Of a DNA stretch of 33,602 nucleotides, positions 1 to 8,904 are shown one piece after another. Source of the DNA: JAHECQ01 sp047638695 (lineage in GTDB: Bacteria; Actinomycetota; Acidimicrobiia; Acidimicrobiales; SZUA-35); the NCBI GenBank assembly GCA_047638695.1, contig JBLINY010000041.1, forward strand, positions 1 to 33,602, given 5' to 3'. The stretch's first letter is position 1; each line of letters opens with the position of its first letter. A program made the translations under genes and the position numbers. Under the pieces are notes generated by a model, which saw only the letters and a list, made by a program, of their open reading frames with translations, did no database searches and was not told where the DNA came from.

Positions 1-86
1 CTTTGTCCTTCCGTGTTCTGTCACCGAAGCTAATCGCCGGAGTGCCCGGGCTCCCAACAGGCGGTTCGACTCCTCTGCCTCAAGTA

Positions 87-527
87 ATGACAGCGGCACC
101 CGATAGTGACTCTGTGAGTCCTTTTTTTCGTTTTCCCGCGACAGCCGTTGTGCTCCTCCTTTCGGCCGGAGCATGCAGTCCCGACTCAGGGTCGGACGCC
201 ATCGACCAGACAGCGATGACCAACCTCGCGTTCAACGACCGACAGGATGCACAAGCGACAACCTCCACAATGCTGATCGATGGGGCGCCTGTTGTCGCTC
301 TGGCCGAAGGCGACTTGGACTACGTCCAGTTCGAGGCGGTGTGGGTATGTGAGTTGCAGCGTCGAACGTTCGCTACACCCGACGCCATCGATGCAGCCCG
401 CCTCGAGAAGCTGGCCGACCTTGGCCTCGATGTGGATATCTACAACGATTTTTGGACGAGGGTGAACGCCGACCAGGCTCTGCGGGATTCGATCTTGTTT
501 GCCTACCAAGAGACATGCCAGCCCTGA
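87..527 (+). CDS. Small predicted lipoprotein, function unknown
   Basis: I do not recognise a family. The N-terminus has a hydrophobic stretch (AVVLLLSAGAC) ending in a lipobox-like cysteine followed by a Ser/Asp-rich linker, so the product is probably exported and lipid-anchored. The mature part is about 115 residues, acidic, with two further cysteines (VCELQ and the ETCQP C-terminus). The start is uncertain: ATG at 87 is used here, GTG at 114 would give a cleaner signal peptide without acidic residues in front, and the frame is open back to a TTG at position 3. No clear ribosome binding site precedes any of these. The 3' end overlaps the next gene by 13 bases, so the two are probably translated together. 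Confidence 0.6.
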   Translation: MTAAPDSDSVSPFFRFPATAVVLLLSAGACSPDSGSDAIDQTAMTNLAFNDRQDAQATTSTMLIDGAPVVALAEGDLDYVQFEAVWVCELQRRTFATPDAIDAARLEKLADLGLDVDIYNDFWTRVNADQALRDSILFAYQETCQP

Positions 528-1312
528 AACGGCTCGCACTCGCCGTCGTAGTGCTTCTTTGTGGGGACAGCGCCTACTCCCCGGTTGCCGCCGCCCCCTC
601 AGCAGTGAGAGTCACAAGCCCGCAGCCCATTCTGTTGTCGAACGTGAACGGGGCATGGGCTGAGGGAAAGAGCAGCTGGCTGAATCTGACGTGGTCGAGT
701 CAGGTCGACCAAGAGGACCTGGAGATACGCGCTTCTTCGCCCGATCCGGGCGTGACCATCAGGTATGCCGGCACGGGCGACCACGCCGGCCTCACCAGCG
801 ATCCCAACTTGTTCGGCAACGAAATCGACCACACGTCGTTCTTTGTCGAAACCACTGCCGATCTACCAGAAACGTTCGAGATCACTCTCGATGTTCGATG
901 GCGGCGCGAGTCCCAAACGTTCGTCGGGCGGGCCCGAATGTGGTTCGACGTTGTCACTGCCAATGAAGATCACCCGTTCCGGTCGATCACCACCAATGCC
1001 ATCGTTCCAGCAGAAGGCGACGGCTCTCGCAATTGGGTCGATCTCGACTACATCGGACGGTCCGATGAGGCGTCGAACCTCGAGGTCACGTTGCAGGGCG
1101 AACTACCCGCTAACTATCCGCAGAACAGTTTCACCAGCCTCCAACACGACTCGGTCCTTCACCCCGATGAAATCGACACCGCCCGTGTCTGGTTCGATCC
1201 AGCTCGGATCGAACCGGGAACGTATGAGATGACCGTGAACGTGCGCTACTTCCGAGCAGACTCAACCATCAGCGGCTCGATGGAGCACACCGTGACCGTG
1301 GCGGTTGTCTGA
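515..1312 (+). CDS. Secreted protein with two tandem beta-rich repeats, function unknown
   Basis: The 265-residue product starts at ATG 515, inside the end of the preceding lipoprotein gene, which suggests translational coupling. The frame runs back to a TTG at 452, but only the 515 start puts the signal peptide (MPALKRLALAVVVLL, cleavage likely near PVAAA) at the N-terminus. The mature protein contains two similar halves of about 100 residues, roughly 52-150 and 165-264. Each opens with a W-[LV]-[ND]-L segment, passes through DLE[IV]/NLEV, and ends with an E-[IM]-T-[LV]-[DN]-V-R-[WY] strand followed by a V-rich strand. This looks like a duplicated beta-sandwich domain. There are no obvious catalytic motifs and no anchor. 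Role unknown; probably acts with the upstream lipoprotein outside the cell. Confidence 0.7.
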   Translation: MPALKRLALAVVVLLCGDSAYSPVAAAPSAVRVTSPQPILLSNVNGAWAEGKSSWLNLTWSSQVDQEDLEIRASSPDPGVTIRYAGTGDHAGLTSDPNLFGNEIDHTSFFVETTADLPETFEITLDVRWRRESQTFVGRARMWFDVVTANEDHPFRSITTNAIVPAEGDGSRNWVDLDYIGRSDEASNLEVTLQGELPANYPQNSFTSLQHDSVLHPDEIDTARVWFDPARIEPGTYEMTVNVRYFRADSTISGSMEHTVTVAVV

Positions 1313-1345
1313 CTCAGCAGGCCGTTCTCTCGTTCGCCCTACTCG

Positions 1346-1383
1346 GGAAACTCAATCGATCGGAAACTCAATCGATCGGAAAC
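1346..1383. repeat. 16-bp tandem repeat across the mfd stop codon
   Basis: The unit GGAAACTCAATCGATC occurs twice perfectly (1346-1361 and 1362-1377) and is followed by six more matching bases. The functional mfd stop (TCA on the plus strand, 1368-1370) lies in the second unit, and an identical TCA lies at 1352-1354 in the distal unit. Confidence 0.9.
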
Positions 1384-4300
1384 AGGGCCCGGAGGAACTC
1401 GACCAGTGAAGGCGCTATATCGCCCTTCTTCATCAGGCCGACCTGCAACTGCCCGCCTTCCTCGCCGTACTCCTCACCTTTGTAGAGCCCCTTCGGAAAC
1501 AGCCGCTCGAAGCGCACCTCTTGCGAAACCTTCAGCCTCGCCGGACCCATCTTCGCCGTCCACTCAGGTCCGCCGAACCCATCGCCCTTCACAACAACAA
1601 GATCGCGAATACCGACCCGGACACACTCGGCCCGCAACAAGGCAACTTCCAAGAGACGCTCAGCTGGTGGTGGTACGGGGCCGTACCGATCTTCCCACTC
1701 CGAGCGAATGTCTTGCACCTCTTCCTCAGTCGTGACACCCGCCAGCCGGCGGTATGCCTCTAGGCGCAGTCGTTCGGCCGTGACGTACTCGGCCGGCAGG
1801 CTTGCGTCGACGGGCACGTCCAGCTTGATCTCGACCGCTTGTTCAATCGGTGTGCCGTTGAGCTCGGCCACCGCCTCGGTGACCAGTTGGCAATAGAGGT
1901 CGTACCCGACGGCGGCGATGTGTCCTGTCTGGCCGACTCCCAGCAGATTACCTGCGCCACGAATCTCGAGATCTCGCATAGCAATGCGGAACCCCGACCC
2001 GAGTTCAGTGGCTTCACCAATGGTTTTCAGCCGCTCGTAGGCTTCTTCGGACAACGACGCATCGGGGCGGGTAAAGAGGTAGGCGTAGGCCCGGCTCCCC
2101 GACCGACCGACCCTGCCCCGAAGCTGATGCAGCTGCCCCAGGCCAAGCAGCTCGGCCCGGTCGACAACGAGTGTGTTGACCGTCGGCATGTCGATCCCGG
2201 ACTCGATGATGGTGGTGCAAACCAGAACGTCGAATTGACGATCCCAAAAGTCGAGCACCACCTTCTCGAGCGTGCCCTCGTCCATTTGTCCGTGGGCCAC
2301 CGCAACCCGAGCCTCCGGCACCAAATTGCGGATGTCGGCCGCGACCTTCTCGATGCTTTGAACCCGATTGTGGACGTAGAACACCTGCCCCTCGCGCAGC
2401 AACTCCCGGCGAATCGATTCGGCCACCGCCCGATCGTCGTACTCACCGACGTAGGTCAGGATCGGTTGTCGATCGGCGGGTGGGGTGTTGAGGTTCGAGA
2501 GGTCACGGATGCCGGTGAGACTCATCTCGAGTGTTCGTGGTATCGGCGTTGCTGTGAGGGTCAACACGTCGACATCGCTCTTGAACTGCTTGATCGACTC
2601 TTTGTGAGAGACACCGAAGCGCTGCTCCTCGTCAACGATCAGCAGTCCGAGGTCGGGAACGGTGACATCCGCCGACAACATCCGGTGAGTGCCAATCAGG
2701 ACATCGACCTCACCGGCCGCAACTTCGGTGATCACCTTCTTCGTTTCCTTCGTCGTGAGGAATCGGCTGAGAACCTCCACCCGCACGGGATAGGGCGCAT
2801 AGCGGTCGCTGAACGTCGAGAAGTGCTGCTGGGCGAGCAGTGTCGTCGGCACAAGCACCGCCACCTGCTTCCCGCTTTGCACCGCTTTGAACGCGGCTTG
2901 AACCGCTATCTCGGTCTTGCCGAATCCGACGTCACCGACAACCAGGCGGTCCATTGGTTCCGGCCGTTCCATGTCGGCGGTGACATCGGCAATCGTCGTC
3001 GCTTGGTCGGGGGTGAGCTCGTACGGAAACGACCCGGCCAGCTCGGCCTGCCAAGGTGTGTCCGGTTGAAAGGCCACCCCTTCGGTCGACATTCGAGTCT
3101 GGTAGAGCACCACCAGTTCCTGGGCAATCTCGGCCACCACCGACCGCACCCGGGCCTTGGCCTTGGCGAAGTCGGCCCCACCCAAACGGTGCAACGACGG
3201 TTGGTCACCGCCGGTGTAGTGACGGATGAGATCGATCTGATCTGAGGGGACGTAGAGCTTGTCGTCACCTCGATAGTCGAGCATCAGGTAGTCGCGCTCG
3301 TTACCGCCGATGGTGCGTTTGACCATGCCCGCGAATCGTCCGACACCGTGCTGGTGATGAACCACGTACGCGCCGGGCTGCAGGTCGTCAAAGAAGCCAT
3401 CACTCTGACGTTTCCGAGCCCGGGCTCGCCGGTGGGCGCGACGGCGTCCGGTCAGTTCAGCCTCAGTGATGATGGCCATTCCAATGGAAGGCATTACGAA
3501 ACCACGCTCAAGCGGCATCACAACGAGGTGACCGCCGGGCTCGAAGACGTCAGGCACGCTCTCGCCATGGTTGACCGGGTGGAGGCCCCATTCTCCCAGG
3601 AGCTTTTCAACCCGCGATGCTGATCCGACACCGTCGGCCGTGACAATGAGACGGGAGCCTGCAGATAGCACCTGCTGAAGCCGGCCGGCCAGCGCCTCAC
3701 CGGGCGCATCCCAGCCCGACGCGTCGAGAACGGCGACGTCGGGACCCTCGGGCACCGACATCAACGAGATGACAGGCGAGGTTGTCTTTGCCAGCAATCG
3801 GTCGAAGGGCAGATGCAGCCGGGGCAGGTCAGCTTCTTTCGATGACTCCTCGACTGCGCCCCAGGTGCGGGCCAGGCTCAGTGCCAGGTCGGCTTCTTCG
3901 GCCAGAAGATCGCCAGCGCGGTCGCGCATCCGGCGCGGCTCGAGCAGCACAATCTGCGAGTCATCCCAAAGCAGATCGGGAAGCACGCGCTGATCGGGGG
4001 CCAGCCACGGCAACCACGATTCCATCCCATCGAAAAGCTCCCCGTCGGAGAGTCGCTCCCACTGTTCGCGGCCCCATGGCTCCGTTGCCACCAACGCCTG
4101 AGCCCGCTGCTGAACATCTTCGCTGATCAGAAGTTCCCGACACGGAAAGATCTCGATCTCAGAGAGATCGGTTGTCGAGCGCTGATCGGCAACGGTGAAG
4201 TTGGTGAGACGATCGACCTCGTCGCCCCAGAGGTCGATCCGCACCGGACCGTCAGCGGTCGATGGGAAGACGTCAACAATCGAGCCTCGAATTGCCACCT

Positions 4301-4811
4301 CGCCACGATGCTCGACTTGGGCTTCGCGGCGATATCCGAAGGCGACGAGGTCAGCGATGAGCTTCTGCGGGTCGAGTTGGTCGCCCGGACCGACCACCAA
4401 AGGGTCGATCTCCTCGACATGGGGGCCAAGCCGCTGAATGAGAGCTCGGATCGGGGCAACGATCACACGCGGGCACCGGTCGGGGTCCTGAAGATGCCAT
4501 AGCACCCGCACCCGCTGGCCCATTGCTTCGATCGATGGGCTCACCCGTTCGAACGGCAAGGTCTCCCATGCCGGGAACAGCAACACATCGTCTTCGCCCA
4601 AGTACACAGCGAGATCGGCCGCGAGACGTTGGGCATCGCCAGTGGTGGGAACGGCCAGCAACGTTGGCTGACGCTGCGAACCTTCGACCAACCCGGCAAC
4701 GGCCATAGCTTGGGCCGGCTCTGGCACAGCCAAAACAGTCGAAGCCCGACCAATGATTCTTGTAATGGCGGGGTCTTCGGCAACGAGCCGAGGCAGACGG
4801 GTGAAACTCAC
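1368..4811 (-). CDS. mfd: Transcription-repair coupling factor Mfd
   Basis: Full-length 1147-residue Mfd, an ATP-driven DNA translocase that removes RNA polymerase stalled at lesions and recruits UvrA. The N-terminal part is UvrB-like. The RNA-polymerase-interacting region starts near the VHHQHGVGRFAGM segment. The helicase core carries Walker A GDVGFGKTE (about 626-634), the DEEQ box (727-730), TLTATPIPRTL and the motif VI region QLRGRVGRS, and the C-terminal TRCF domain is present. The start is GTG at 4811, which overlaps the stop of the upstream VanZ-like gene by four bases (GTGA). That overlap makes mfd the last gene of a minus-strand run from pth. The stop codon lies in a 16-bp tandem repeat. 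Confidence 0.98.
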   Translation of the reverse strand: MSFTRLPRLVAEDPAITRIIGRASTVLAVPEPAQAMAVAGLVEGSQRQPTLLAVPTTGDAQRLAADLAVYLGEDDVLLFPAWETLPFERVSPSIEAMGQRVRVLWHLQDPDRCPRVIVAPIRALIQRLGPHVEEIDPLVVGPGDQLDPQKLIADLVAFGYRREAQVEHRGEVAIRGSIVDVFPSTADGPVRIDLWGDEVDRLTNFTVADQRSTTDLSEIEIFPCRELLISEDVQQRAQALVATEPWGREQWERLSDGELFDGMESWLPWLAPDQRVLPDLLWDDSQIVLLEPRRMRDRAGDLLAEEADLALSLARTWGAVEESSKEADLPRLHLPFDRLLAKTTSPVISLMSVPEGPDVAVLDASGWDAPGEALAGRLQQVLSAGSRLIVTADGVGSASRVEKLLGEWGLHPVNHGESVPDVFEPGGHLVVMPLERGFVMPSIGMAIITEAELTGRRRAHRRARARKRQSDGFFDDLQPGAYVVHHQHGVGRFAGMVKRTIGGNERDYLMLDYRGDDKLYVPSDQIDLIRHYTGGDQPSLHRLGGADFAKAKARVRSVVAEIAQELVVLYQTRMSTEGVAFQPDTPWQAELAGSFPYELTPDQATTIADVTADMERPEPMDRLVVGDVGFGKTEIAVQAAFKAVQSGKQVAVLVPTTLLAQQHFSTFSDRYAPYPVRVEVLSRFLTTKETKKVITEVAAGEVDVLIGTHRMLSADVTVPDLGLLIVDEEQRFGVSHKESIKQFKSDVDVLTLTATPIPRTLEMSLTGIRDLSNLNTPPADRQPILTYVGEYDDRAVAESIRRELLREGQVFYVHNRVQSIEKVAADIRNLVPEARVAVAHGQMDEGTLEKVVLDFWDRQFDVLVCTTIIESGIDMPTVNTLVVDRAELLGLGQLHQLRGRVGRSGSRAYAYLFTRPDASLSEEAYERLKTIGEATELGSGFRIAMRDLEIRGAGNLLGVGQTGHIAAVGYDLYCQLVTEAVAELNGTPIEQAVEIKLDVPVDASLPAEYVTAERLRLEAYRRLAGVTTEEEVQDIRSEWEDRYGPVPPPAERLLEVALLRAECVRVGIRDLVVVKGDGFGGPEWTAKMGPARLKVSQEVRFERLFPKGLYKGEEYGEEGGQLQVGLMKKGDIAPSLVEFLRALFPID

Positions 4812-5305
4812 CCAGTTAGGCTATGCGACCTCAGTTGAACTCGGCGGCTCCTGGACGTGACCGCTGCTAGGACGGCCATAACCGTGAAGCCAAGAGCGAC
4901 ACCAACACCGTTCGCTAGTCCATCGACCACCTGCACATGACGGCTAGATGTCAGCACTCCCTGCGACAGCTCGAGCGCGAGGCTTAGCGTCACCAATATG
5001 GCTGCCAGCCGGCGACTGGAGATCGACCCGTTGGCAAGAACTCGCGCCAGGACGGCGGCACCGAACCACAGGGCTATGTGGCCAGCGGTATCGAACGCGA
5101 GAGGGATATCCGAACGATCGAGGAGATCGATGCCAATCCGACCCTGAAGGAACGAGCCACCCCGCCAGATTCGACCTGCAGCGGCAAGCGCGTAGTCGGG
5201 AGACCGATCGGCAAGCAGCAACACAACCGTCGCGACAGAAAAGGGAATCGCAGCAACGAACGCCAATCGTCGCAGAAGTCGATTCGGTTGCGTCCGCCGG
5301 GGCAT
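4808..5305 (-). CDS. VanZ-like small membrane protein
   Basis: The 165-residue protein has about four hydrophobic segments (near 14-32, 73-92, 100-114 and 130-150). It also has the VanZ-family polar pattern: D72 and H76 before the second helix, then E112-x-x-Q115, R122, D128 and N132-G. VanZ-like proteins are small membrane proteins; only the teicoplanin-resistance prototype has an assigned phenotype, so no function is claimed here. It ends in a 4-base overlap with mfd. Upstream is a 96-base gap containing the 17-bp repeats at the 3' end of the next gene. Confidence 0.75.
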   Translation of the reverse strand: MPRRTQPNRLLRRLAFVAAIPFSVATVVLLLADRSPDYALAAAGRIWRGGSFLQGRIGIDLLDRSDIPLAFDTAGHIALWFGAAVLARVLANGSISSRRLAAILVTLSLALELSQGVLTSSRHVQVVDGLANGVGVALGFTVMAVLAAVTSRSRRVQLRSHSLTG

Positions 5306-5363
5306 AGTCCCAGCCTGACAGAGATAGTCGGAGGCGAGGTGTCAGGTATGTGCAGATGTCGTG

Positions 5364-5414
5364 CAGGTCACCCTCTTGCTCAGGTCACCATCTCGCTCAG
5401 GTCACCCTGTCTCA
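5364..5414. repeat. 17-bp tandem repeat, three copies, over a stop codon
   Basis: Three 17-bp units beginning CAGGTCACC lie at 5364-5380, 5381-5397 and 5398-5414. TCA (TGA on the minus strand) occurs at the same offset in each, at 5368, 5385 and 5402; the last is the functional stop of the gene at 5402-6127. The copies vary in the second half of the unit. Confidence 0.85.
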
Positions 5415-6127
5415 GCCACTGCCTGACGAACCGCCTCCATCTCATCGACAACGTCGATCAAGTCCCGCTCGACGCTGCCCAGCGATGACACATCGGCCTT
5501 CGTGACCGAAAGCTCGATCGACCGAGTGACGAGTTCGTCCAGCCTGGCATCCAGCAGCAAGAGGCGATCGTGGGTTGATTGAATTGTGTCGTCAAGACGC
5601 TTGGCCGTCTCGAGCTGCGCTTGAAGCGATTGGGCTGCCTGGTCGGTGGCCGACCCGGGGCTGGGCGTGCTGCCTCCTGTGACTCGATGAAGGTCGCTGA
5701 CAATGCGATCGATGTCAATCGCCCGACGTGCGTCGCTGAGAGCCTGACCGCTCTGCGCTACCTCGTACGAGTGACGTACAAACTCGTCGATGCGTTCCCT
5801 CAGGCCCACCAGTCGGTCCTTCAACGGACCGTCGGAGGTTCGACCGATCGACTCGTCGAAGCGCTTCTGAGCGTCGAGAGCCTCGTCCACAAATCGTTGC
5901 CATACCCCCGTGAGCGACCGACGATCGATCTTCTGCTGCACCGGACCTCGAGGAATGGCTACACCAACGCGCGTCGCCCACGCACCGGCTCCGATGGCAA
6001 CGGCGCCAATCGCTCCGAGCCCGGTGATGATGCCGACCGCGGCTCCGACTCCAGCCAGGACAATGCCAGCCGGACTCATGATGGCCTCGGCCACAGGCCG
6101 GGTGAAGAAGCGATCGCGAAGGGTCAT
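5402..6127 (-). CDS. Membrane-anchored coiled-coil protein, function unknown
   Basis: The 241-residue protein starts at ATG 6127, six bases after the stop of the solute-binding/VWA gene, so the two are almost certainly co-transcribed. Residues about 17-54 are glycine/alanine-rich and hydrophobic (one or two membrane passes). The rest is charged and predicted helical, with heptad-like leucine spacing from about 75 to the C-terminus, interrupted by a Pro/Ser-rich stretch around 153-163. No enzyme motif is visible. By position it may be a membrane partner of the VWA lipoprotein next door; that is inference. Its stop codon lies in the third unit of a 17-bp tandem repeat. Confidence 0.65.
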   Translation of the reverse strand: MTLRDRFFTRPVAEAIMSPAGIVLAGVGAAVGIITGLGAIGAVAIGAGAWATRVGVAIPRGPVQQKIDRRSLTGVWQRFVDEALDAQKRFDESIGRTSDGPLKDRLVGLRERIDEFVRHSYEVAQSGQALSDARRAIDIDRIVSDLHRVTGGSTPSPGSATDQAAQSLQAQLETAKRLDDTIQSTHDRLLLLDARLDELVTRSIELSVTKADVSSLGSVERDLIDVVDEMEAVRQAVAETG

Positions 6128-6133
6128 CGTGGG

Positions 6134-7975
6134 TTAGAAGTTCGAGACAACCTCGGCGAACACCTTGGTGATCGAGCGAGGATCGCTGGCGTCATACACC
6201 GCCGATGCAGCCGCGTCGGCGATCGCCTCAAGAACGGGGAAGTCGGCATCGGCCCCATAGGCGATCGGGAAAACGCGGACCGGCCGACTGCCCTGTCCTT
6301 CGCTACCTCTACTGAGCGCATCGAGAAGAGTCTGAAGCTGGTCGCGGTCGTCGCCGGGGATGGAGTCGTCGTTCCTACCGTCTGACAACACAACAAGGGC
6401 GTTGATTCGTTCTGCGTCGTAGTTGGTCAGGCTCATCTCGTACACCTCGTTGGTCGCCTCATAAAGCGGCGTACCCGACTGTGGGAACAGACCTGTCAAG
6501 GCCTGGGTGATCTGACTCTCCGTCGTTCTCGCCGGGCCGGCCGGCACTACCTCAACAACGAGGGTCTGAGAGCTCGCGCCGGAGTCGGTGAACGTGACCA
6601 GCGAAAGGACATCGTCGTCTGCAAATTCACCGAGAGAGTCGGTGATAGCCCGCTTCGCCAGATCGAGCTTTGTCTCACCAGTTGACGGATCGCCGATGTC
6701 GCCCATCGACCCGCTGACATCCAACAGAAGCGTGACCTGCGCTCCCTTTCGTTGATCCTGCCAAAGGTCGAGCAAGCCCGTCATAACCGCCGGTGCTGGC
6801 ACTTCAAGCAACCGGGATGGTTGGTCGGGATCGACACCGAACTCGGCCGAGATTGGCTCAGCCAGCGGTACCGCCGGATTACCGGGCCGGAAACCGAACT
6901 CGAGCACCTTCCGCTGGTTCTCCTCGAGTTGGAGGAAATCGATGAACTGCCGTGCTGCTGCCTTCTGCTGCTCATCCACCCAATCGCCGTCGACGATGAA
7001 AAGCGGATTATCAGAGTAGAGGGTTCCTTCCGAGGGATAGATCGCAACCAACGGCACCCGCGGCGGGCGGGGTTCCTCGCCCGATTCGAGCTTGCCGTCT
7101 GGGTCGCCGCGGTTGTAGTCGATGACTGATTTTTCCTCCACGGCCGCTGCCGCTACATAACCAAGAGCCGCGCCGCGCTGATCGGCCTTGAACCAGTTGT
7201 TCATGAACGTCAGGGTCGTATCGCCGTAGTGCACGACGGCCGATTCAACTCCGGCGCCAAACTCGGTGACTGCTCGTCGATCGAGATCCTCGCTACTCAA
7301 GCCATCGGTCTTATCGGCGGCTGCATACGTTTGCGCGATAAGCGCCGACAGACCGCTGGTCGAAAAATTCGGGTTGGTCTTGCCCAAGCGGAAGTCACCC
7401 CATTCTGGATGCCCGAAGCTGCTCCAGCCATTGTCATCGGTTGCGAGGGCCAGGATGTCAGACCAGCCGATGTCGGCATCGGGCCAACCGAGGGCTTCAG
7501 CCATGGGCTGGGGCATGGCAATAACCAGCGGTGTAACCATGAACGGCGCCCCATCACCGACAAGAGAAGGAGCCCCCTGCTCGCTGCGCCTCTGATTGAG
7601 CACGGCACCCCACGCGCTGGACGCTGGCGACCAGATCACCGGCCGAGGTCCCTCGATATCCTCATCCCACTCCCCGGCCAGGAGCTGGGCGCCAAACCCC
7701 GATGCCTTCGACTGTGGGCGGACGAAGATGCACTCGCCATCGATCTCGGCGTCAGAACGATTGAACTCCTCTGCCAACTCGATCATGAGCTGGATCTTCT
7801 CCGACGACACTGAAGCATCGACAACGACGCAGTCGCCCGGATCGCCATCGACCGACCCATCCCCGCCAACAGAGAAGCTGCAAGCTGCCGAGAGCATGAG
7901 AAGCGCGAGGCCAATCGACATCAGCTTTGCTGACTCTCCGGGCGATATCGCTGACCGAGGCAGAGTCGGGTTCAT
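6134..7975 (-). CDS. Solute-binding domain fused to VWA domain (lipoprotein)
   Basis: The 613-residue product begins with a signal peptide whose lipobox (LMLSAAC) predicts lipid anchoring outside the membrane. Residues about 50-390 resemble an ABC-type extracellular solute-binding fold. Residues about 411-613 form a von Willebrand factor A domain with an intact metal-ion adhesion site: D419-V-S-G-S, a threonine near 502 (SGTPLYEA) and D532 in VVLSDGRND. The combination suggests a surface receptor that binds a ligand and contacts a partner through the metal site. No ABC permease or ATPase gene is adjacent, so transport is unlikely to be its local role. It sits between another solute-binding-like gene and a membrane coiled-coil gene in one transcription unit. 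Confidence 0.85.
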   Translation of the reverse strand: MNPTLPRSAISPGESAKLMSIGLALLMLSAACSFSVGGDGSVDGDPGDCVVVDASVSSEKIQLMIELAEEFNRSDAEIDGECIFVRPQSKASGFGAQLLAGEWDEDIEGPRPVIWSPASSAWGAVLNQRRSEQGAPSLVGDGAPFMVTPLVIAMPQPMAEALGWPDADIGWSDILALATDDNGWSSFGHPEWGDFRLGKTNPNFSTSGLSALIAQTYAAADKTDGLSSEDLDRRAVTEFGAGVESAVVHYGDTTLTFMNNWFKADQRGAALGYVAAAAVEEKSVIDYNRGDPDGKLESGEEPRPPRVPLVAIYPSEGTLYSDNPLFIVDGDWVDEQQKAAARQFIDFLQLEENQRKVLEFGFRPGNPAVPLAEPISAEFGVDPDQPSRLLEVPAPAVMTGLLDLWQDQRKGAQVTLLLDVSGSMGDIGDPSTGETKLDLAKRAITDSLGEFADDDVLSLVTFTDSGASSQTLVVEVVPAGPARTTESQITQALTGLFPQSGTPLYEATNEVYEMSLTNYDAERINALVVLSDGRNDDSIPGDDRDQLQTLLDALSRGSEGQGSRPVRVFPIAYGADADFPVLEAIADAAASAVYDASDPRSITKVFAEVVSNF

Positions 7976-7990
7976 CGAACGATCCTATTA

Positions 7991-8046
7991 TCAGGAAGCC
8001 GAACGAAGTGACTCGGCCTCAGGAAGCTGAACGAAGTGACTCGAGC
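7991..8046. repeat. 28-bp direct repeat over a stop codon
   Basis: Two adjacent 28-bp units starting TCAGGAAGC (7991-8018 and 8019-8046) differ at three positions. The TCA that starts the second unit is the functional stop of the gene at 8019-8903. The TCA that starts the first is a copy downstream of it in the direction of transcription. Confidence 0.9.
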
Positions 8047-8903
8047 ACGCCCGGAGATGGCCCGATGCGTTCCGGCCCCGGCCCGGCCTGCCACCCGCTG
8101 TCGACCAGGGCGGCACCGAGATCATCGCTACGACCACCGGCATCGCCGACTACGGCTAGGGCGATGGTGATGGCCGGCCCGCTGTCAGACGGAGTCACCG
8201 CCTCGAAGCCGCTCCGAGATAGTCGGGCCCAATCCACCGCGGCCGCCGTTACCAATTGGAAGCGACCTCGCACGGTCAACATTTCGTCGAGCGCCCGTCG
8301 CGTCGATGCCAGTTCGGTGAGGTCACGGTCGAAGCCCGCTTGCCAGCTGCGCACGCCTGCGTCGATGTCGTTGGTGGCGAACGACGGGGTCCCGATGAAG
8401 CCTGCCGTCACGCTGCCCCGGGCTAGTAGCCCGACCGTAGTGTTGCGGTTATCAAACCCGATATCGGTGCCGTCGAGTGACATGGCCACGCAGGCCCAGG
8501 TGATGTTCGCGCCACAGGCAGAATCCAGGCCACCGCTCGAAACAAGCACCACATCTGAATGAGCGAGATCACGTTCGACCGAACCGAGCACGGCTGAGCG
8601 ACCCAGCCGATCACGTTCGGTTTCGAGAACGTCGATCCAGTGTTGGTCCGTCACCCACAACAGCGGGGAGGCATCTCGGGCGTCGATTAGTCGGTCCAAC
8701 GTGACGCCGGGTGCTTCGACGATGATCTGGCGGCCGGCAAAGGCCTGACGACAGGCGTCGGCGACCAGAGGGTCGCAGTAGACGGCAGAGGGGGTGCCAC
8801 CCAGGCTGACTTCTCCCCCGGTGTCGAGCCACCGACGGGCGCCGATAGCTGCGACTACCAGCAGAACGGCAGCAACGATGGCGGCCAGCCGCTTGGCGGC
8901 CAT
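8019..8903 (-). CDS. Exported solute-binding-like protein, function unknown
   Basis: The 294-residue protein has an N-terminal hydrophobic anchor or signal (LAAIVAAVLLVVAAIGA). A globular part with alternating alpha/beta character follows, resembling the type II solute-binding fold of the neighbouring VWA fusion but without the VWA part (VVLVSSGGLDSACG, GLLARGSVTAGFIGTPSFA). The four cysteines at YCDPLVADAC and ACGANITWAC could form two disulfides. ATG 8903 lies one base after the pth stop, indicating read-through from pth. The family assignment rests on overall resemblance and context only. The stop codon is duplicated in a 28-bp repeat. Confidence 0.6.
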   Translation of the reverse strand: MAAKRLAAIVAAVLLVVAAIGARRWLDTGGEVSLGGTPSAVYCDPLVADACRQAFAGRQIIVEAPGVTLDRLIDARDASPLLWVTDQHWIDVLETERDRLGRSAVLGSVERDLAHSDVVLVSSGGLDSACGANITWACVAMSLDGTDIGFDNRNTTVGLLARGSVTAGFIGTPSFATNDIDAGVRSWQAGFDRDLTELASTRRALDEMLTVRGRFQLVTAAAVDWARLSRSGFEAVTPSDSGPAITIALAVVGDAGGRSDDLGAALVDSGWQAGPGPERIGPSPGVLESLRSAS

Positions 8904-8904
8904 G

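Noticed and set aside
1839..3245. 468-codon open frame on the plus strand inside mfd
   Set aside because: It is antisense to the conserved helicase core of mfd and its sequence shows no recognisable domain; a shadow of codon bias.
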